Under the pieces are notes generated by a model. It did not search any database. It saw nothing but the letters and a program-made list of their open reading frames with translations, and had not been told where the DNA came from. The translations under genes and the position numbers were made by a program. From the NCBI RefSeq assembly GCF_014697075.1, contig NZ_JACJRE010000048.1, positions 1-57,931 on the forward strand: a stretch of DNA of 57,931 nucleotides, written 5' to 3'. Every line of letters starts with the position of its first letter. Position 1 is the stretch's first letter. Positions 18,869-27,805 of this stretch are shown one piece after another. Origin of the DNA: Tolypothrix sp. FACHB-123 (GTDB lineage: Bacteria > Cyanobacteriota > Cyanobacteriia > Cyanobacteriales > Nostocaceae).

Positions 18869-19144
18869 CGTATTTGTAATCAGGAAGGATGAGAAGGTAT
18901 CCAGGGGTTTGGGTATCAATCTGTCGCTGGATAGGGGATAATTGGGATTATTAAGTTATTTTCAGAATATATACTGAGCTAGATGGGATTTAGTTTAAAG
19001 CTTGCATGAACATTGGCTGAGGCTGGTTTCAGTTTTGGCAACAAATGCAAGATAAATTCTTTGCTCATAGGTGTTGTTCCTCGCTTCACTGATATTTACC
19101 TCTCAGCAGCGAAGACTTATGCAGTTTTCGCGTTTTGACACCAA

Positions 19145-19225
19145 ACACAGCATATTTCGCGTAAATTATGGATGCGCTTCGGGGGTATGGCATTGCCCAT
19201 GCCCCTACAATCATATTGTCGGGCG
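19145..19225 (-). repeat. Diverged MITE-like element, TACAGCA type
   Basis: The segment ACAGCATATTTCGCGTAAAT followed by GCGCTTCGGGGG, GGCATTGCCCATG and CCCTACAATCA aligns with the reverse complement of the 7344-7448 element over most of its length. The right end is not recognisable. Confidence 0.55.
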
Positions 19226-19313
19226 ATACATAATTATCACCAGCAAATGCGATCGCCTTCCCCTACGCATAATCTCTAATGTATTAGTATTTTTATTTAC
19301 CCCATTTGTTTTC

Positions 19314-19413
19314 ACAACCATTTAAAAAACGAATGCGACAAATGGTAGGGGCATGGCACTGCCATGCCCTCTAGAATATATTGATGTACCAAAATCCTAA
19401 TTTAAATTAGTAT
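19314..19413. repeat. MITE-like element, ATACCAATT type (degenerate left end)
   Basis: It shares GTAGGGGCATGGCACTGCC and CTCTAGAATATATTGATGT with the 14691 element and ends AAATTAGTAT at 19413. The left end (ACAACCATTT) is degenerate compared with ATACCAATTT. Confidence 0.65.
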
Positions 19414-19524
19414 CAAAATAAATGCGTAGGCGTAGCCCAACCAAGGGATCGCCAAAAACAACAAAGCCTAGCTACACAGTCGCTTATTGTTGAACATTGC
19501 CATTTTTGAGCAAGCAATATACCT

Positions 19525-19860
19525 TTTCACCTGCGGAAAACACCAAAATGAGTGCGTGATTTACCGAAATGAGAACTCATTAAGGCATTTCACCTGCGGA
19601 AAACACTAAAATGAGTGCGTGATTTACCAAAATGAGAACTCGTTAAGGCTTAACGAGAAGGTGAAATGGTATTTCACTTGCGGAAAACACCAAAATGAGA
19701 ACTTGTTAAGGCTTAACGAGAAGGTGAAATGGCTTTTTGCTTACTAAAAACCTGTAAATGAGTACTTGATTTAGGTAAATGAGAAGGCGATCACCTTTTT
19801 TGTTTACACAAAATATATAAATGAGTACTGAATATGTGTAAATGATAAAGCTAGTCCATT
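19525..19860. repeat. Sixteen-unit array in strict 21-bp phase (AAATGAG / TTTCACC units)
   Basis: The region divides exactly into sixteen 21-bp units. AAATGAG begins at 19546, 19567, 19609, 19630, 19693, 19756, 19777 and 19819, and AAATGAT at 19840; every interval is 21, 42 or 63 bp. The phase positions between carry TTTCACC/TTTCACT (19525, 19588, 19672), TAACGAG (19651, 19714) or T-rich units. A higher cycle of about 63 bp (T-type, A1-type, A2-type) is visible. Some junctions form perfect palindromes, such as CTCGTTAAGGCTTAACGAG at 19639-19657. No frame is open through it on either strand, so it is not coding. The 21-bp phase equals two helical turns, as expected for a protein-binding array; the function is unknown. 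Confidence 0.92.
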
Positions 19861-20027
19861 TTGCCCCACAAGGAACGATGCATTAATCTAACCAAGCAGG
19901 GGTAATTTTTCGCGCAAAAATCTACCCTATCGCCACCAGCTTGGCAGCAACTTTACTTATATACTCAATTGTGGTATGTGTGAGGTTGAAGCGATCGCCT
20001 AAATCTGGAAATTACTCAAATCATCCA

Positions 20028-20540
20028 CTAAGAGCAAAATAAGGTATCTCTCGTATCCCTTCCTGTAGTGGGATTAGTACCTTTAGCAGCTTTACATAAT
20101 TTTTTTTGCTCATCGGGACGTAGCAGCACATCTGTAAAATCTGCGCCATCAATAATCGCGCCATCGAATTTCGCATTCGCCGCAAAAGCACCTTCCAACA
20201 CCGCATTAGTTAAATTGGCTTTAATGAAGCGAGCCGAATCTAAAGTAGCGTTGGTAAGATTAGCTCCCTTAAAATTAGCTGATTCCAAATTTGCAGCAAA
20301 GAAACTTACACCACTCAAATTAGCATTACTAAAGTTGCTCTGTTTGAGATTAGCTTTAGTAAAACTAGAGTCTGTTAAATCTCTACCTGAGAAATCAGAT
20401 TCTATCAAAATTTCTTTATTGTATTCCAATGCCAAAGCCGTAGGCGCAACACCTATAATTGCTGTGACGCCAACTAATCCCCACAGCAAGACACTGAGTA
20501 CAGTTGTCCAAATCCGCACAGTTAATTTTTGATTCATCAT
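20028..20540 (-). CDS. Exported pentapeptide-repeat protein (thylakoid-lumen type)
   Basis: A 170-residue protein with an N-terminal hydrophobic signal ending near ALA-LEYNKE. About 16 pentapeptide units follow (pattern A-N/D-L-x-x, for example ANLSG, ANLES, ANFKG, ANLTN), and then a C-terminal segment DVLLRPDEQKKLCKAAKG ending in LFCS. The two Cys and this tail match lumenal pentapeptide proteins of cyanobacteria and chloroplasts, which form right-handed beta-helices; their function is not known. The tandem ATGs at 20540/20537 are preferred because an earlier start would overlap yraN. It is divergent from yraN with 11 bp between starts. Confidence 0.85.
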   Translation of the reverse strand: MMNQKLTVRIWTTVLSVLLWGLVGVTAIIGVAPTALALEYNKEILIESDFSGRDLTDSSFTKANLKQSNFSNANLSGVSFFAANLESANFKGANLTNATLDSARFIKANLTNAVLEGAFAANAKFDGAIIDGADFTDVLLRPDEQKKLCKAAKGTNPTTGRDTRDTLFCS

Positions 20541-20551
20541 ATTTTTAACCA

Positions 20552-21028
20552 ATGACCAACCCTCCTGCATCTCATTATCCCGACATTGGTCACTTAGGTG
20601 AAGACCTAGTAGCACAATGGCTGCAATCTACAGGTTGGTTAATTCTCCACCGTCGCTTTTCTTGCCGATGGGGAGAAATTGATATTATTGCCCAATATGA
20701 TGATGGCAGAGTCGCTCAAAACTCAACCTTGGCATTTGTCGAAGTTAAAACTCGTAGTCTGGGTAACTGGGATTTTGGCGGGAGAAACGCTATCACCCTC
20801 AAAAAGCAAACAAAACTGTGGCGGACTGCGGAAATGTTTTTAGCCACATACCCCGAAAAAGCAGATTACCCCTGTAGATTTGATGTCGCTATTGTCTCCT
20901 GTCAATCAGTCGCAAACAATGTCTCTCAAAGAAAAAGTACCCAGAAACCTCTAGCTAGTTCATTAGTCGCTGGTTACGAATTCCAACTCCAAGAATACAT
21001 TGCCGCTGCTTTCGACTCCATAGCATGA
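20552..21028 (+). CDS. YraN family (UPF0102) nuclease-fold protein
   Basis: A 158-residue protein of the YraN/UPF0102 family, which shares the fold of Holliday junction resolvases and restriction nucleases. Family features seen are [37 protein letters not shown] and the C-terminal [10 protein letters not shown]. The Glu, Asp and Glu-x-Lys cluster needed for a nuclease site is present, but activity has rarely been shown for the family. The start at 20552 leaves only 11 bp to the divergent pentapeptide gene, so its promoter must overlap that gene's leader or coding sequence. Confidence 0.88.
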   Translation: MTNPPASHYPDIGHLGEDLVAQWLQSTGWLILHRRFSCRWGEIDIIAQYDDGRVAQNSTLAFVEVKTRSLGNWDFGGRNAITLKKQTKLWRTAEMFLATYPEKADYPCRFDVAIVSCQSVANNVSQRKSTQKPLASSLVAGYEFQLQEYIAAAFDSIA

Positions 21029-21060
21029 CAATATTTATGGGTTCTATGGGTTCGCAAATG

Positions 21061-21123
21061 GTAGGGCACGGCGTATATAAGATATCTGTATAGACGGGAT
21101 TCTTGCAAATGCCGTGACCCTAC
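21061..21123. repeat. Long-loop hairpin, GTAGGG-CACGGC arms
   Basis: GTAGGGCACGGC (21061-21072) pairs with GCCGTGACCCTAC (21111-21123), with one bulged A. It lies between the convergent yraN and the minus-strand gene at 21170 and may act as a terminator; it belongs to the same dispersed palindromic group as 18807-18868. Confidence 0.6.
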
Positions 21124-21169
21124 TTGCCGATTAATGTATTTTGTGGTAAAGCCTTATGGCTCGCGAAAC

Positions 21170-21559
21170 TCATGCCAAAGTTTCGGGACAGTAGCCTAAT
21201 CCACGAACAAACTGTTGGCGGAATGCCTCAATTTCTTCTCGTTCTGGACTACCATGAGAAACTATGGCTACTTGGTAGCGACGCATCACGTCTACAGGAC
21301 ATTGCCCTGCTTCTAAACTCCAAAGTGCCATTTGTACCCGCATTGGTGGCTCGTAGCTAATTCCTAATTCATTCAGGAATGCCCGGAAGTCACCATCAAC
21401 TTGGGGGGAAACTTGACCTTTAAGTTTGATCCTTACCACCCAGCCATCTATTTGGTGAATCACGGTAACGAAAGAAACAGGCATCTGGGGTCTGCCGTGC
21501 AGGTATTGTACGACCCTCAGAGTTAGACTGGCATTTGCCAGGTAATACAAGTATTCCAT
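21170..21559 (-). CDS. Conserved hypothetical protein
   Basis: A soluble 129-residue protein with no family I can name. It opens MEYLYYLANASLTLRVVQYLHG, continues with a beta-rich stretch (FVTVIHQIDGWVVRIKLKG) and ends with a helical part (REEIEAFRQQFVRGLGY). ATG 21559 is preferred over a TTG at 21583 that abuts its Shine-Dalgarno-like sequence. It is divergent from queA. Confidence 0.65.
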   Translation of the reverse strand: MEYLYYLANASLTLRVVQYLHGRPQMPVSFVTVIHQIDGWVVRIKLKGQVSPQVDGDFRAFLNELGISYEPPMRVQMALWSLEAGQCPVDVMRRYQVAIVSHGSPEREEIEAFRQQFVRGLGYCPETLA

Positions 21560-21625
21560 GTTGGTGCTTGGGATCAAAGCCAATCCTACATATCTATATT
21601 CCTCAATAAATCCATGTTTCCGGTA

Positions 21626-21693
21626 GGGTAAAAGCCCCCGTTTTTAGATAGGGAGGTTTACCCAATTTTTATATTGGGATTTCCGTGTCACGG
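21626..21693 (+). promoter_or_regulatory. Leader with mutually exclusive hairpins upstream of queA
   Basis: GGGTAAAAGCCCCC (21626-21639) pairs with GGGAGGTTTACCC (21651-21663). A second stem CCCAAT (21661-21666) with ATTGGG (21673-21678) shares the CCC at 21661-21663 with the first, so the two cannot form fully together. A third hairpin CCGTG-T-CACGG follows at 21683-21693. Such overlap is typical of a conformational switch. The region is 110-175 nt upstream of queA. It does not match the preQ1 aptamer I know. Confidence 0.35.
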
Positions 21694-21801
21694 ATTAGTA
21701 TTAATACTTAATATTTAGGAATGAAATTGAGCAGCTATTCCCTAGAGTTACCTAAATCAGGAAAACTCACTCTCGATTCCAGGAAAGCAGAGTAAATCGC
21801 A

Positions 21802-22962
21802 ATGAAGCATCAAGTAACACCAAACAACGTCAACAAACCTTTGACTCCAGAAGTAACAAATGTGGAATTAGACTGTTCATTAGCTGGTTATGATTATGAC
21901 CTGCCGCCCGAATTGATTGCCCAAAATCCAGTAGTGCCTAGAGATAGCTCTCGCCTACTGGTAATAAATTCCCGAAGTATACACCATATTTTTAGAGATC
22001 TGCCAGAAATTTTACAATCCGGGGATTTACTGATAATGAATAACAGTAAAGTGATACCCGCTCGTCTATATGGCCGTAAATCTACGGGTGCAGAAGTAGA
22101 GGTTTTACTGCTAGAAGAGCGGCGACATAACTGTTGGTTGGCTTTAGTCAAGCCGGGAAAACGCTTCAAACGCGGATCGCAAATTATTTTTGAACCACAT
22201 AAAGGTAGAACAGGAGGAGATGGGGAAGCAAAGTTTCCCTCAACCCTGACAGCTACAGTCATAGAAACAGATAAAGCCACTGGCGGAAGGCTATTGCAAT
22301 TTGAGTTACCAGAGGAAGTTTCTCTGGTGCAAGTTTTGGATGTATTTGGTGAAGTCCCTTTACCGCCCTACATTACCGCCTCGGAAGCTGACGACGAACA
22401 GTATCAAACAGTCTATGCCAAACATCCAGGAGCGATCGCGGCACCAACAGCCGGGTTACACTTTACGCCAGAATTACTGGAAAAATTGCGCGATCGCGGG
22501 ATTAATCAAGCTTTTATTACCTTGCATGTGGGCGTGGGCACATTTCGCCCCGTAGAAGTGGAAGATGTCACCAGCCACCAAATGCATGAAGAATGGATTG
22601 AAGTTCCTGCTTCCACAGTCGAGCAGATTCGGGCGACGAAAGCCGCAGGTGGAAGGATTATTGCTGTAGGAACAACAGCAGTACGCGCTTTAGAAGGTGC
22701 AGCCCAATCGGGAAGTTTACAACCATTTTGCGGCAAAACTGATTTATTTATCTACCCTGGTTACAAATGGCGCGTAGTAGAGGGACTAATTACTAATTTT
22801 CACCTGCCACGCTCTAGTTTGTTAATGTTGGTGAGCGCTTTAATTGGTAGACAAAGATTATTAGACATTTACCAAGAAGCGATCGCATCTCGATATCGTT
22901 TTTATTCCTTTGGTGATGCCATGTTAATTTTGCCGGAAGCAGTCATAAATTTAAATTCCTAG
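21802..22962 (+). CDS. queA: S-adenosylmethionine:tRNA ribosyltransferase-isomerase
   Basis: QueA transfers the ribosyl group of S-adenosylmethionine to preQ1 in tRNA, making epoxyqueuosine in the cytoplasm. Family blocks seen are [78 protein letters not shown] and [21 protein letters not shown]. At 386 residues it is somewhat long; about 25 residues precede the usual start, but there is no later Met before the conserved core. It is transcribed alone. Confidence 0.95.
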   Translation: MKHQVTPNNVNKPLTPEVTNVELDCSLAGYDYDLPPELIAQNPVVPRDSSRLLVINSRSIHHIFRDLPEILQSGDLLIMNNSKVIPARLYGRKSTGAEVEVLLLEERRHNCWLALVKPGKRFKRGSQIIFEPHKGRTGGDGEAKFPSTLTATVIETDKATGGRLLQFELPEEVSLVQVLDVFGEVPLPPYITASEADDEQYQTVYAKHPGAIAAPTAGLHFTPELLEKLRDRGINQAFITLHVGVGTFRPVEVEDVTSHQMHEEWIEVPASTVEQIRATKAAGGRIIAVGTTAVRALEGAAQSGSLQPFCGKTDLFIYPGYKWRVVEGLITNFHLPRSSLLMLVSALIGRQRLLDIYQEAIASRYRFYSFGDAMLILPEAVINLNS

Positions 22963-23061
22963 AACCGAATTTAAACTTTTTAAATTTGACTGTTAATTTT
23001 TCATGTTGTGGTGGGTACTTTAAATTTAAGGATCTAAACAACAAGTAAAGGCCTGCCACTC

Positions 23062-24174
23062 ATGTTTAAACAACATCAACTTCCCCAGTGGTTTCGTAGT
23101 TTGTCTCAAGTAGCGCTGCACCGGCAGTTGCTTTCAACTTCTGTGGCATTTTTGGTATTGGCTGCACCAACAATAATTAATTTACCCGGAAGCAAACTCT
23201 TGGCTCAGAACGTTGTGAGTAAGGATCTGGATGCAGCCAGTTTTTTCCAGCAAGGAGTCACCCGCTATAACCGCCAAGACTTACAGGGAGCAGAAGACGC
23301 TTTCCGCGCAGCTTTGCGGCGCGACTCTAAACTAGCGATCGCCAGAAATTATTTGGGCAATATTCTCTTAGAGCAAAACCGCTTGGATGTTGCGGTACAA
23401 GAGTATGCAGAGGCGATTCGCTTAAATCCTAATTATGCTGATGCTCATTACAATCTAGGTTTAGCGTTACATAAACAAGGTCAAAGAGAAGCAGCGATTA
23501 CAGCTTATCGTCAAAGCTTGGCGATCGATGCCAAAATGGCAGCCGCCCAATATAACTTAGGGTTGGCACTTTACCAACAAGGACAAGTACCAGAAGCGAT
23601 CGCAGCTTACCAGCAAGCAATTAATCTCGATGGGCAAAATGCCAATGCTTACTTTAATTTAGCGATCGCTCTCCAAAATCAAGGTGAACTTCCAGAAGCG
23701 ATCGCGGCTTATCAACAAGCTTTGCAACGAGATCCTAGCAATCCCACAACTTACAATAATTTGGGCAGCTTGATGGCCATGAATGGGCAAACAGCTGAGG
23801 CGATCGCAGTTTACCAACAAGCTATTCGTCAACATCCCAAAAATGCTGTCGCTTTCTACAATTTAGGCGTGACTTTATATAATCAAGGTCAAATTAAACA
23901 AGCCAACAGCGCTTTTAAACGCGCCCGCAAAGAATACGAAGACCAAGGTAACATCGCTCAATCTGAAAAAATTGGCGAGTTAATCGTACAAATTGCCCAG
24001 ATGTCAGCACCTCAGACAGCCCAAGCTAGTCAAGCATCCACTCCTGCGGCGGTATCAACCTCTACAACTTTACAACAGCCAAATCAACCACAAGTACCGC
24101 AAGCAACCCCAGATGTTCCTGTAACTGTACCAATTTCTGCTCAACCACAGCCAACATCAATGAAACTGCGCTAA
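23062..24174 (+). CDS. Exported TPR protein
   Basis: A 370-residue protein with an N-terminal hydrophobic stretch (about 26-48, ending LLAQN) consistent with export or membrane anchoring. Seven 34-residue tetratricopeptide units follow (about 60-300), with the common pattern AIAAYQQAINLDGQNANAYF, then a low-complexity Gln/Ala/Pro/Thr tail (about 315-370). TPRs mediate protein contacts; no partner is suggested by the neighbours. It is transcribed alone. Confidence 0.85.
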   Translation: MFKQHQLPQWFRSLSQVALHRQLLSTSVAFLVLAAPTIINLPGSKLLAQNVVSKDLDAASFFQQGVTRYNRQDLQGAEDAFRAALRRDSKLAIARNYLGNILLEQNRLDVAVQEYAEAIRLNPNYADAHYNLGLALHKQGQREAAITAYRQSLAIDAKMAAAQYNLGLALYQQGQVPEAIAAYQQAINLDGQNANAYFNLAIALQNQGELPEAIAAYQQALQRDPSNPTTYNNLGSLMAMNGQTAEAIAVYQQAIRQHPKNAVAFYNLGVTLYNQGQIKQANSAFKRARKEYEDQGNIAQSEKIGELIVQIAQMSAPQTAQASQASTPAAVSTSTTLQQPNQPQVPQATPDVPVTVPISAQPQPTSMKLR

Positions 24175-24315
24175 ACCTAGTACACCAGAGGCAAAAGGCA
24201 GTTCTCCTTGTAGTTTGTTGATATGAGTTGAGGTTGTCAATAATCAATAGTCAATAGGGTGTTTAACATTGGCTGTGGACTGTTGACAACCCTAACTTGT
24301 ATCGAAAGTGACGGA

Positions 24316-24345
24316 AAACTCCACCCCCTTGTGGGTGGAGTTTTT
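24316..24345 (+). terminator. Strong intrinsic terminator-like hairpin
   Basis: AAAACTCCACCC (24316-24327) pairs perfectly with GGGTGGAGTTTTT (24333-24345) around CCTTG, and the T run ends the stem. It is 142 bp after the TPR gene stop and would end plus-strand transcripts. It is also the first of several hairpins at 24316-24446. Confidence 0.75.
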
Positions 24346-24350
24346 CATTT

Positions 24351-24446
24351 AACGTGCGCTTCTGTTGAAGAGCACGTTTATTTATTGTGCGGTGGATATT
24401 CCAGAAAAGCCACGGCGTAGGAGTTCTCTTGGTGTTCCCCAAGAAC
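24351..24446. other. Cluster of further hairpins, possible structured RNA or decayed element
   Basis: Just after the terminator-like hairpin, AACGTGC-G-CTTC (24351-24362) pairs with GAAG-A-GCACGTT (24367-24378). A GTGG/CCAC pair and a hairpin GTTCTCTTGG/CCAAGAAC (24423-24446) follow. No gene covers it. It could be a small RNA, a decayed insertion-sequence end, or a repeat; nothing decides between these. Confidence 0.35.
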
Positions 24447-24479
24447 AAACCCACGGTCAACATTTCGAGTGAGCTTCAG

Positions 24480-25902
24480 TGCAGCGCTGTCAACAGTCCT
24501 CATAATGGATTATGCAACTTAAAAGCAGAATAGCTTATTTGCCAAAAATTGACTTACTGAAAACTTTATGAAGTAACTATATTCTCAGCTTTGTCTATTA
24601 ACTATTTGTACTAAATATGTACGTATAAATAAACACAAATGTATAACTTGTGCTGCTCAGTTAGACCATTTAAAATTTAGCACAATTGCTTGAAAGTCTA
24701 CTGTTTTATGATGGAGCATTGTGTAAATTAACAATCTAATTTACGGAAAATTTAGATTAACAGATTGGGATTTATAATTATTTTATAAAGCTAGAGGAAT
24801 ACTGTTATCTAGCCCTAGGATAAAGATTATTTAAATTTTAGCAATAATGTCTATAATAAATGCACCTAAAAAATATTGAGGTGTACAATATTTTTTATAC
24901 AGAGATGGTTAGTTGCATCATGTTTTTGTACATAACAGTTTCAAAATGCTTTGAGAGCTAGAGAATTAATGTGGAATTAGGATGTTCCCAATTACCTCCG
25001 GTTTAATAAGTAAGTTTAGAACACAACTCTTTTACGGCTTTTTTTCCTAAGACAATGAGGTTACTCATCCCAAAAATCATGGGATAAATTTTTAGTCTCT
25101 GCATAAAAACTTAAACCTTTAATACAGAGAAAGATACATTTTTACGAAATTATCAATTCAACATTTGGAGGTGAATAAAGGATTAAATATGTAGATTTAA
25201 TTCGTGGAGAAAACTAATAAAATTTAACTCACCTAATTGATCGCGAGGTATTAACAGTCTAATGAAGGGAATGAATAAATTTAGTCGAAAAAGTAAAAAC
25301 TTAAAATACCAAAGTTATGGCAATACAGACATTTTTATTTAGAAGTCTTAACTAATTTTCTCATAGCTAGATGATAGCTAAATCCCTTTCTGATATCGAG
25401 AATCAGTTTGTATTGCTGACTTTCTCAGGCGCGATCGCACAGTACATCTCCAACTAAAACACCGTTACCAGAGCAACGTTTAAAAATAATGATTTCCTCA
25501 AACTTGAATGTGAGATGTTATGGTATTATGTTTCTTCCAGAGTTTTTTAGGAACTGATTCTCAAGAGTTGCCTATATGCTTTTGTTAAAGAAAAACTTAG
25601 GAAATTTCGATTGAGTTAAAAGTATGAACGCCCATTGATTTAAAAAATTTAATCATCAGACTTAGCCAAGTTACTTTTGCCGCTATACCTTCCTTTAACG
25701 GCAAGTGTGCGCTATTTGTGCTGTCACAACAGCAACCATTCAATTCTGCCTTTTATATTTTATTGGAAAATGAACAACTTGCGAGAAAACTAGCATTTTT
25801 ATTACTAATGGCATTCCTTGTTTACTGACACTAATTCTAAGAATATTCTCTTTTTATTCTTTAGTTAGATGTTTCTCATGATGTTAATAGATAGCAAATA
25901 GC
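24480..25902. other. Gene-free AT-rich region
   Basis: About 1.4 kb with no coding region that I can support on either strand. Base composition is clearly more AT-rich than in the flanking genes. Some short inverted repeats occur, such as TGCTGT-CACA-ACAGCA near 25718. It may hold the long leader of the small RHH gene at 25903, or be remnant DNA. Confidence 0.5.
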
Positions 25903-26067
25903 ATGATAATGACAAATAAAAAGTGGGCCGTAAAACGTATAACAGTTAATCTTGCTGCACAGGAAGCTGAAAAATTAGAACAATATTGTCAGCAGACTGG
26001 TAGACCTGCAACCGATGTTATTCGGGAACTGATAAGAGGTTTATCCACCTCTGAAGACAATAAATAA
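25903..26067 (+). CDS. Small ribbon-helix-helix (CopG/Arc-like) DNA-binding protein
   Basis: A 54-residue protein, MIMTNKKWAVKRITVNLAA followed by AEKLEQYCQQTGRPATDVIRELIRGL. A short basic beta-strand (KRITVNL) followed by two helices with the Gly-Arg-Pro-Ala-Thr turn is the usual ribbon-helix-helix arrangement, so it probably binds DNA as a dimer. A second ATG at 25909 could also be used. No toxin gene adjoins it, so it is more likely a regulator than an antitoxin; its target might be the downstream crtQ or itself, which is inference only. Confidence 0.75.
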   Translation: MIMTNKKWAVKRITVNLAAQEAEKLEQYCQQTGRPATDVIRELIRGLSTSEDNK

Positions 26068-26117
26068 GCCAGCAGGATAGGAAGTGTTTGCCAGAAATCC
26101 GGAAAATACTTAATATT

Positions 26118-26173
26118 AACTCAGTATTTTCCGCACAAGTACTGAGTTACTTAATCCCTTGGCTTGAGGGATT
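26118..26173 (+). terminator. Two consecutive hairpins after the RHH gene
   Basis: AACTCAGTA (26118-26126) pairs with TACTGAGTT (26140-26148), and AATCCCT (26153-26159) pairs with AGGGATT (26167-26173). They lie between the RHH gene and crtQ. No T run follows, so termination is possible but not certain. Confidence 0.35.
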
Positions 26174-26327
26174 GATCAGCTATTACTCATGACTTAGGAC
26201 TACTAAGCAGTGAGATTGTGTAATCAGACACTTCTATAACCCTAAATGCTAATTAACTGAATCTCAGTAGCAAATTCCGACACCAGGCCAGTTACAATCT
26301 GTAAAGAAACTGAAAAGGAACGACGGA

Positions 26328-27767
26328 ATGCGCGTTGCAATCGTAGGTGCGGGGCTAGCAGGGCTAGCAACTGCTGTTGATTTAGCAGATGCTGGCTGTG
26401 AAGTAGAGATTTTTGAGTCCCGTCCGTTTGTGGGTGGAAAAGTTGGCAGTTGGGTAGATAGCGATGGTAACCACATAGAAATGGGGTTGCATGTATTTTT
26501 TGGCTGCTACTATCAACTGTTTGACTTAATGAAAAAAGTGGGGGCCTTAGATAACTTACGCCTGAAAGAACATAGCCACACTTTTATCAACAAAGGAGGG
26601 CGCACAGGTGCTTTAGATTTTCGTTTCTTCACAGGTGCGCCTTTTAATGGGTTAAAAGCATTTTTCACGACTTCCCAACTATCATTACAAGATAAATTAC
26701 AAAATGCGATCGCCTTAGGTACTAGCCCCATAGTTAGGGGTTTAGTAGACTTTGACGGGGCGATGAAAACCATTCGCGATTTAGATAAAATCAGCTTTGC
26801 CGATTGGTTTCGCCGTCACGGTGGTAGTCAAGGTAGCATTAAGCGGATGTGGAACCCCATCGCTTATGCCCTAGGCTTTATTGATTGCGAAAATATTTCT
26901 GCGCGTTGTATGTTGACAATCTTTCAGTTCTTTGCTGTGAGAACTGAAGCTTCTATATTGCGGATGCTGGAAGGTTCGCCCCACGAGTACCTGCACAAGC
27001 CAATATTGGAATATTTAGCGGCTAGGGGGACTCAAGTTTATACCCGTCGCCAAGTGCGGGAAATTCAGTTTGCGGAATTAGATAAAGAAACCCGTGTCAC
27101 TGGTATTGTAGTTGCCCAAGGCGAACAAGAGGAAGTAATTACAGCTGACGCTTATGTCTTTGCTTGTGATGTGCCGGGAATTCAGCGTTTAATACCACAA
27201 GAATGGAGAAAATGGTCAGAATTTGACAATATTTATAAATTAGATGCAGTACCCGTAGCCACAGTCCAACTCAGGTTTGATGGCTGGGTAACAGAACTCC
27301 AAGATGAGGCAAAACGCAAACAGCTAAATCAAGCTGTAGGGATAGATAATTTGCTTTATACTGCTGATGCTGATTTTTCTTGCTTTGCGGATTTAGCACT
27401 GACTAGCCCGGCTGACTATTATCGTCAAGGGCAAGGTTCTTTGCTACAGTTGGTACTGACACCTGGAGATCCGTTTATTAAACAAAGCAATGAAGCGATC
27501 GCCCAGCATGTACTGCAACAAGTACACGAACTGTTCCCCTCATCGCGCGAGTTAAATATGACTTGGTACAACGTAGTCAAACTGGCGCAATCTCTCTACC
27601 GCGAAGCGCCGGGAATGGATCTGTACCGTCCCGACCAAAAGACACCTGTACCTAATTTCTTCTTGGCAGGAAGTTACACCCAGCAAGATTATATCGATAG
27701 TATGGAGGGAGCCACAATTTCCGGGAGGCGGGCGGCAAAAGTGATTCTGGAGAATGTGAAAAAGTAA
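26328..27767 (+). CDS. crtQ: Zeta-carotene desaturase, plant type
   Basis: A 479-residue flavoprotein of the CrtP/CrtQ desaturase family that converts zeta-carotene to lycopene at thylakoid or cytoplasmic membranes. The FAD-binding start [20 protein letters not shown], the segment [18 protein letters not shown] and the C-terminal [19 protein letters not shown] are characteristic. Zeta-carotene rather than phytoene desaturase is chosen from the [10 protein letters not shown] block and from its partner: an SRPBCC gene directly follows, as at the crtQ locus of Synechocystis. Confidence 0.93.
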   Translation: MRVAIVGAGLAGLATAVDLADAGCEVEIFESRPFVGGKVGSWVDSDGNHIEMGLHVFFGCYYQLFDLMKKVGALDNLRLKEHSHTFINKGGRTGALDFRFFTGAPFNGLKAFFTTSQLSLQDKLQNAIALGTSPIVRGLVDFDGAMKTIRDLDKISFADWFRRHGGSQGSIKRMWNPIAYALGFIDCENISARCMLTIFQFFAVRTEASILRMLEGSPHEYLHKPILEYLAARGTQVYTRRQVREIQFAELDKETRVTGIVVAQGEQEEVITADAYVFACDVPGIQRLIPQEWRKWSEFDNIYKLDAVPVATVQLRFDGWVTELQDEAKRKQLNQAVGIDNLLYTADADFSCFADLALTSPADYYRQGQGSLLQLVLTPGDPFIKQSNEAIAQHVLQQVHELFPSSRELNMTWYNVVKLAQSLYREAPGMDLYRPDQKTPVPNFFLAGSYTQQDYIDSMEGATISGRRAAKVILENVKK

Positions 27768-27805
27768 CCCACTGCAACAGGCGCTGAGGGCGCAGAGGAA
27801 GAAAA

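Larger units (their letters stand above)
18782..19503. other. Noncoding, repeat-rich region upstream of the CHAT gene
   Basis: No gene is supported here. It holds a perfect 14-bp inverted repeat at 18807-18868, a TACAGCA-type element at 19145-19225, an ATACCAATT-type element at 19314-19413, and a GCGTAGGCGTAGCC dispersed motif near 19425. The reading frame at 19071-19325 crosses two of these repeats and is not credible as a gene. The promoter of the CHAT gene should lie near 18782-18900. Confidence 0.6.

Noticed and set aside
19071-19325. 84-residue reading frame
   Set aside because: It runs through two dispersed repeats and has no protein character.
19525-19860. CRISPR array
   Set aside because: Units of 21 bp abut directly with no variable spacers, and no cas genes are present.
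19943-20020. Minus-strand fragment DLGDRFNLTHTTIEYIS resembling a helix-turn-helix
   Set aside because: It is only about 28 codons with an upstream stop and no start; too short to call.
21584-21801. preQ1 riboswitch upstream of queA
   Set aside because: The compact preQ1 aptamer pattern is not visible; only unexplained hairpins are reported.
24263-24463. 66-residue minus-strand frame
   Set aside because: It is read through the hairpin cluster; the DNA looks structured rather than coding.
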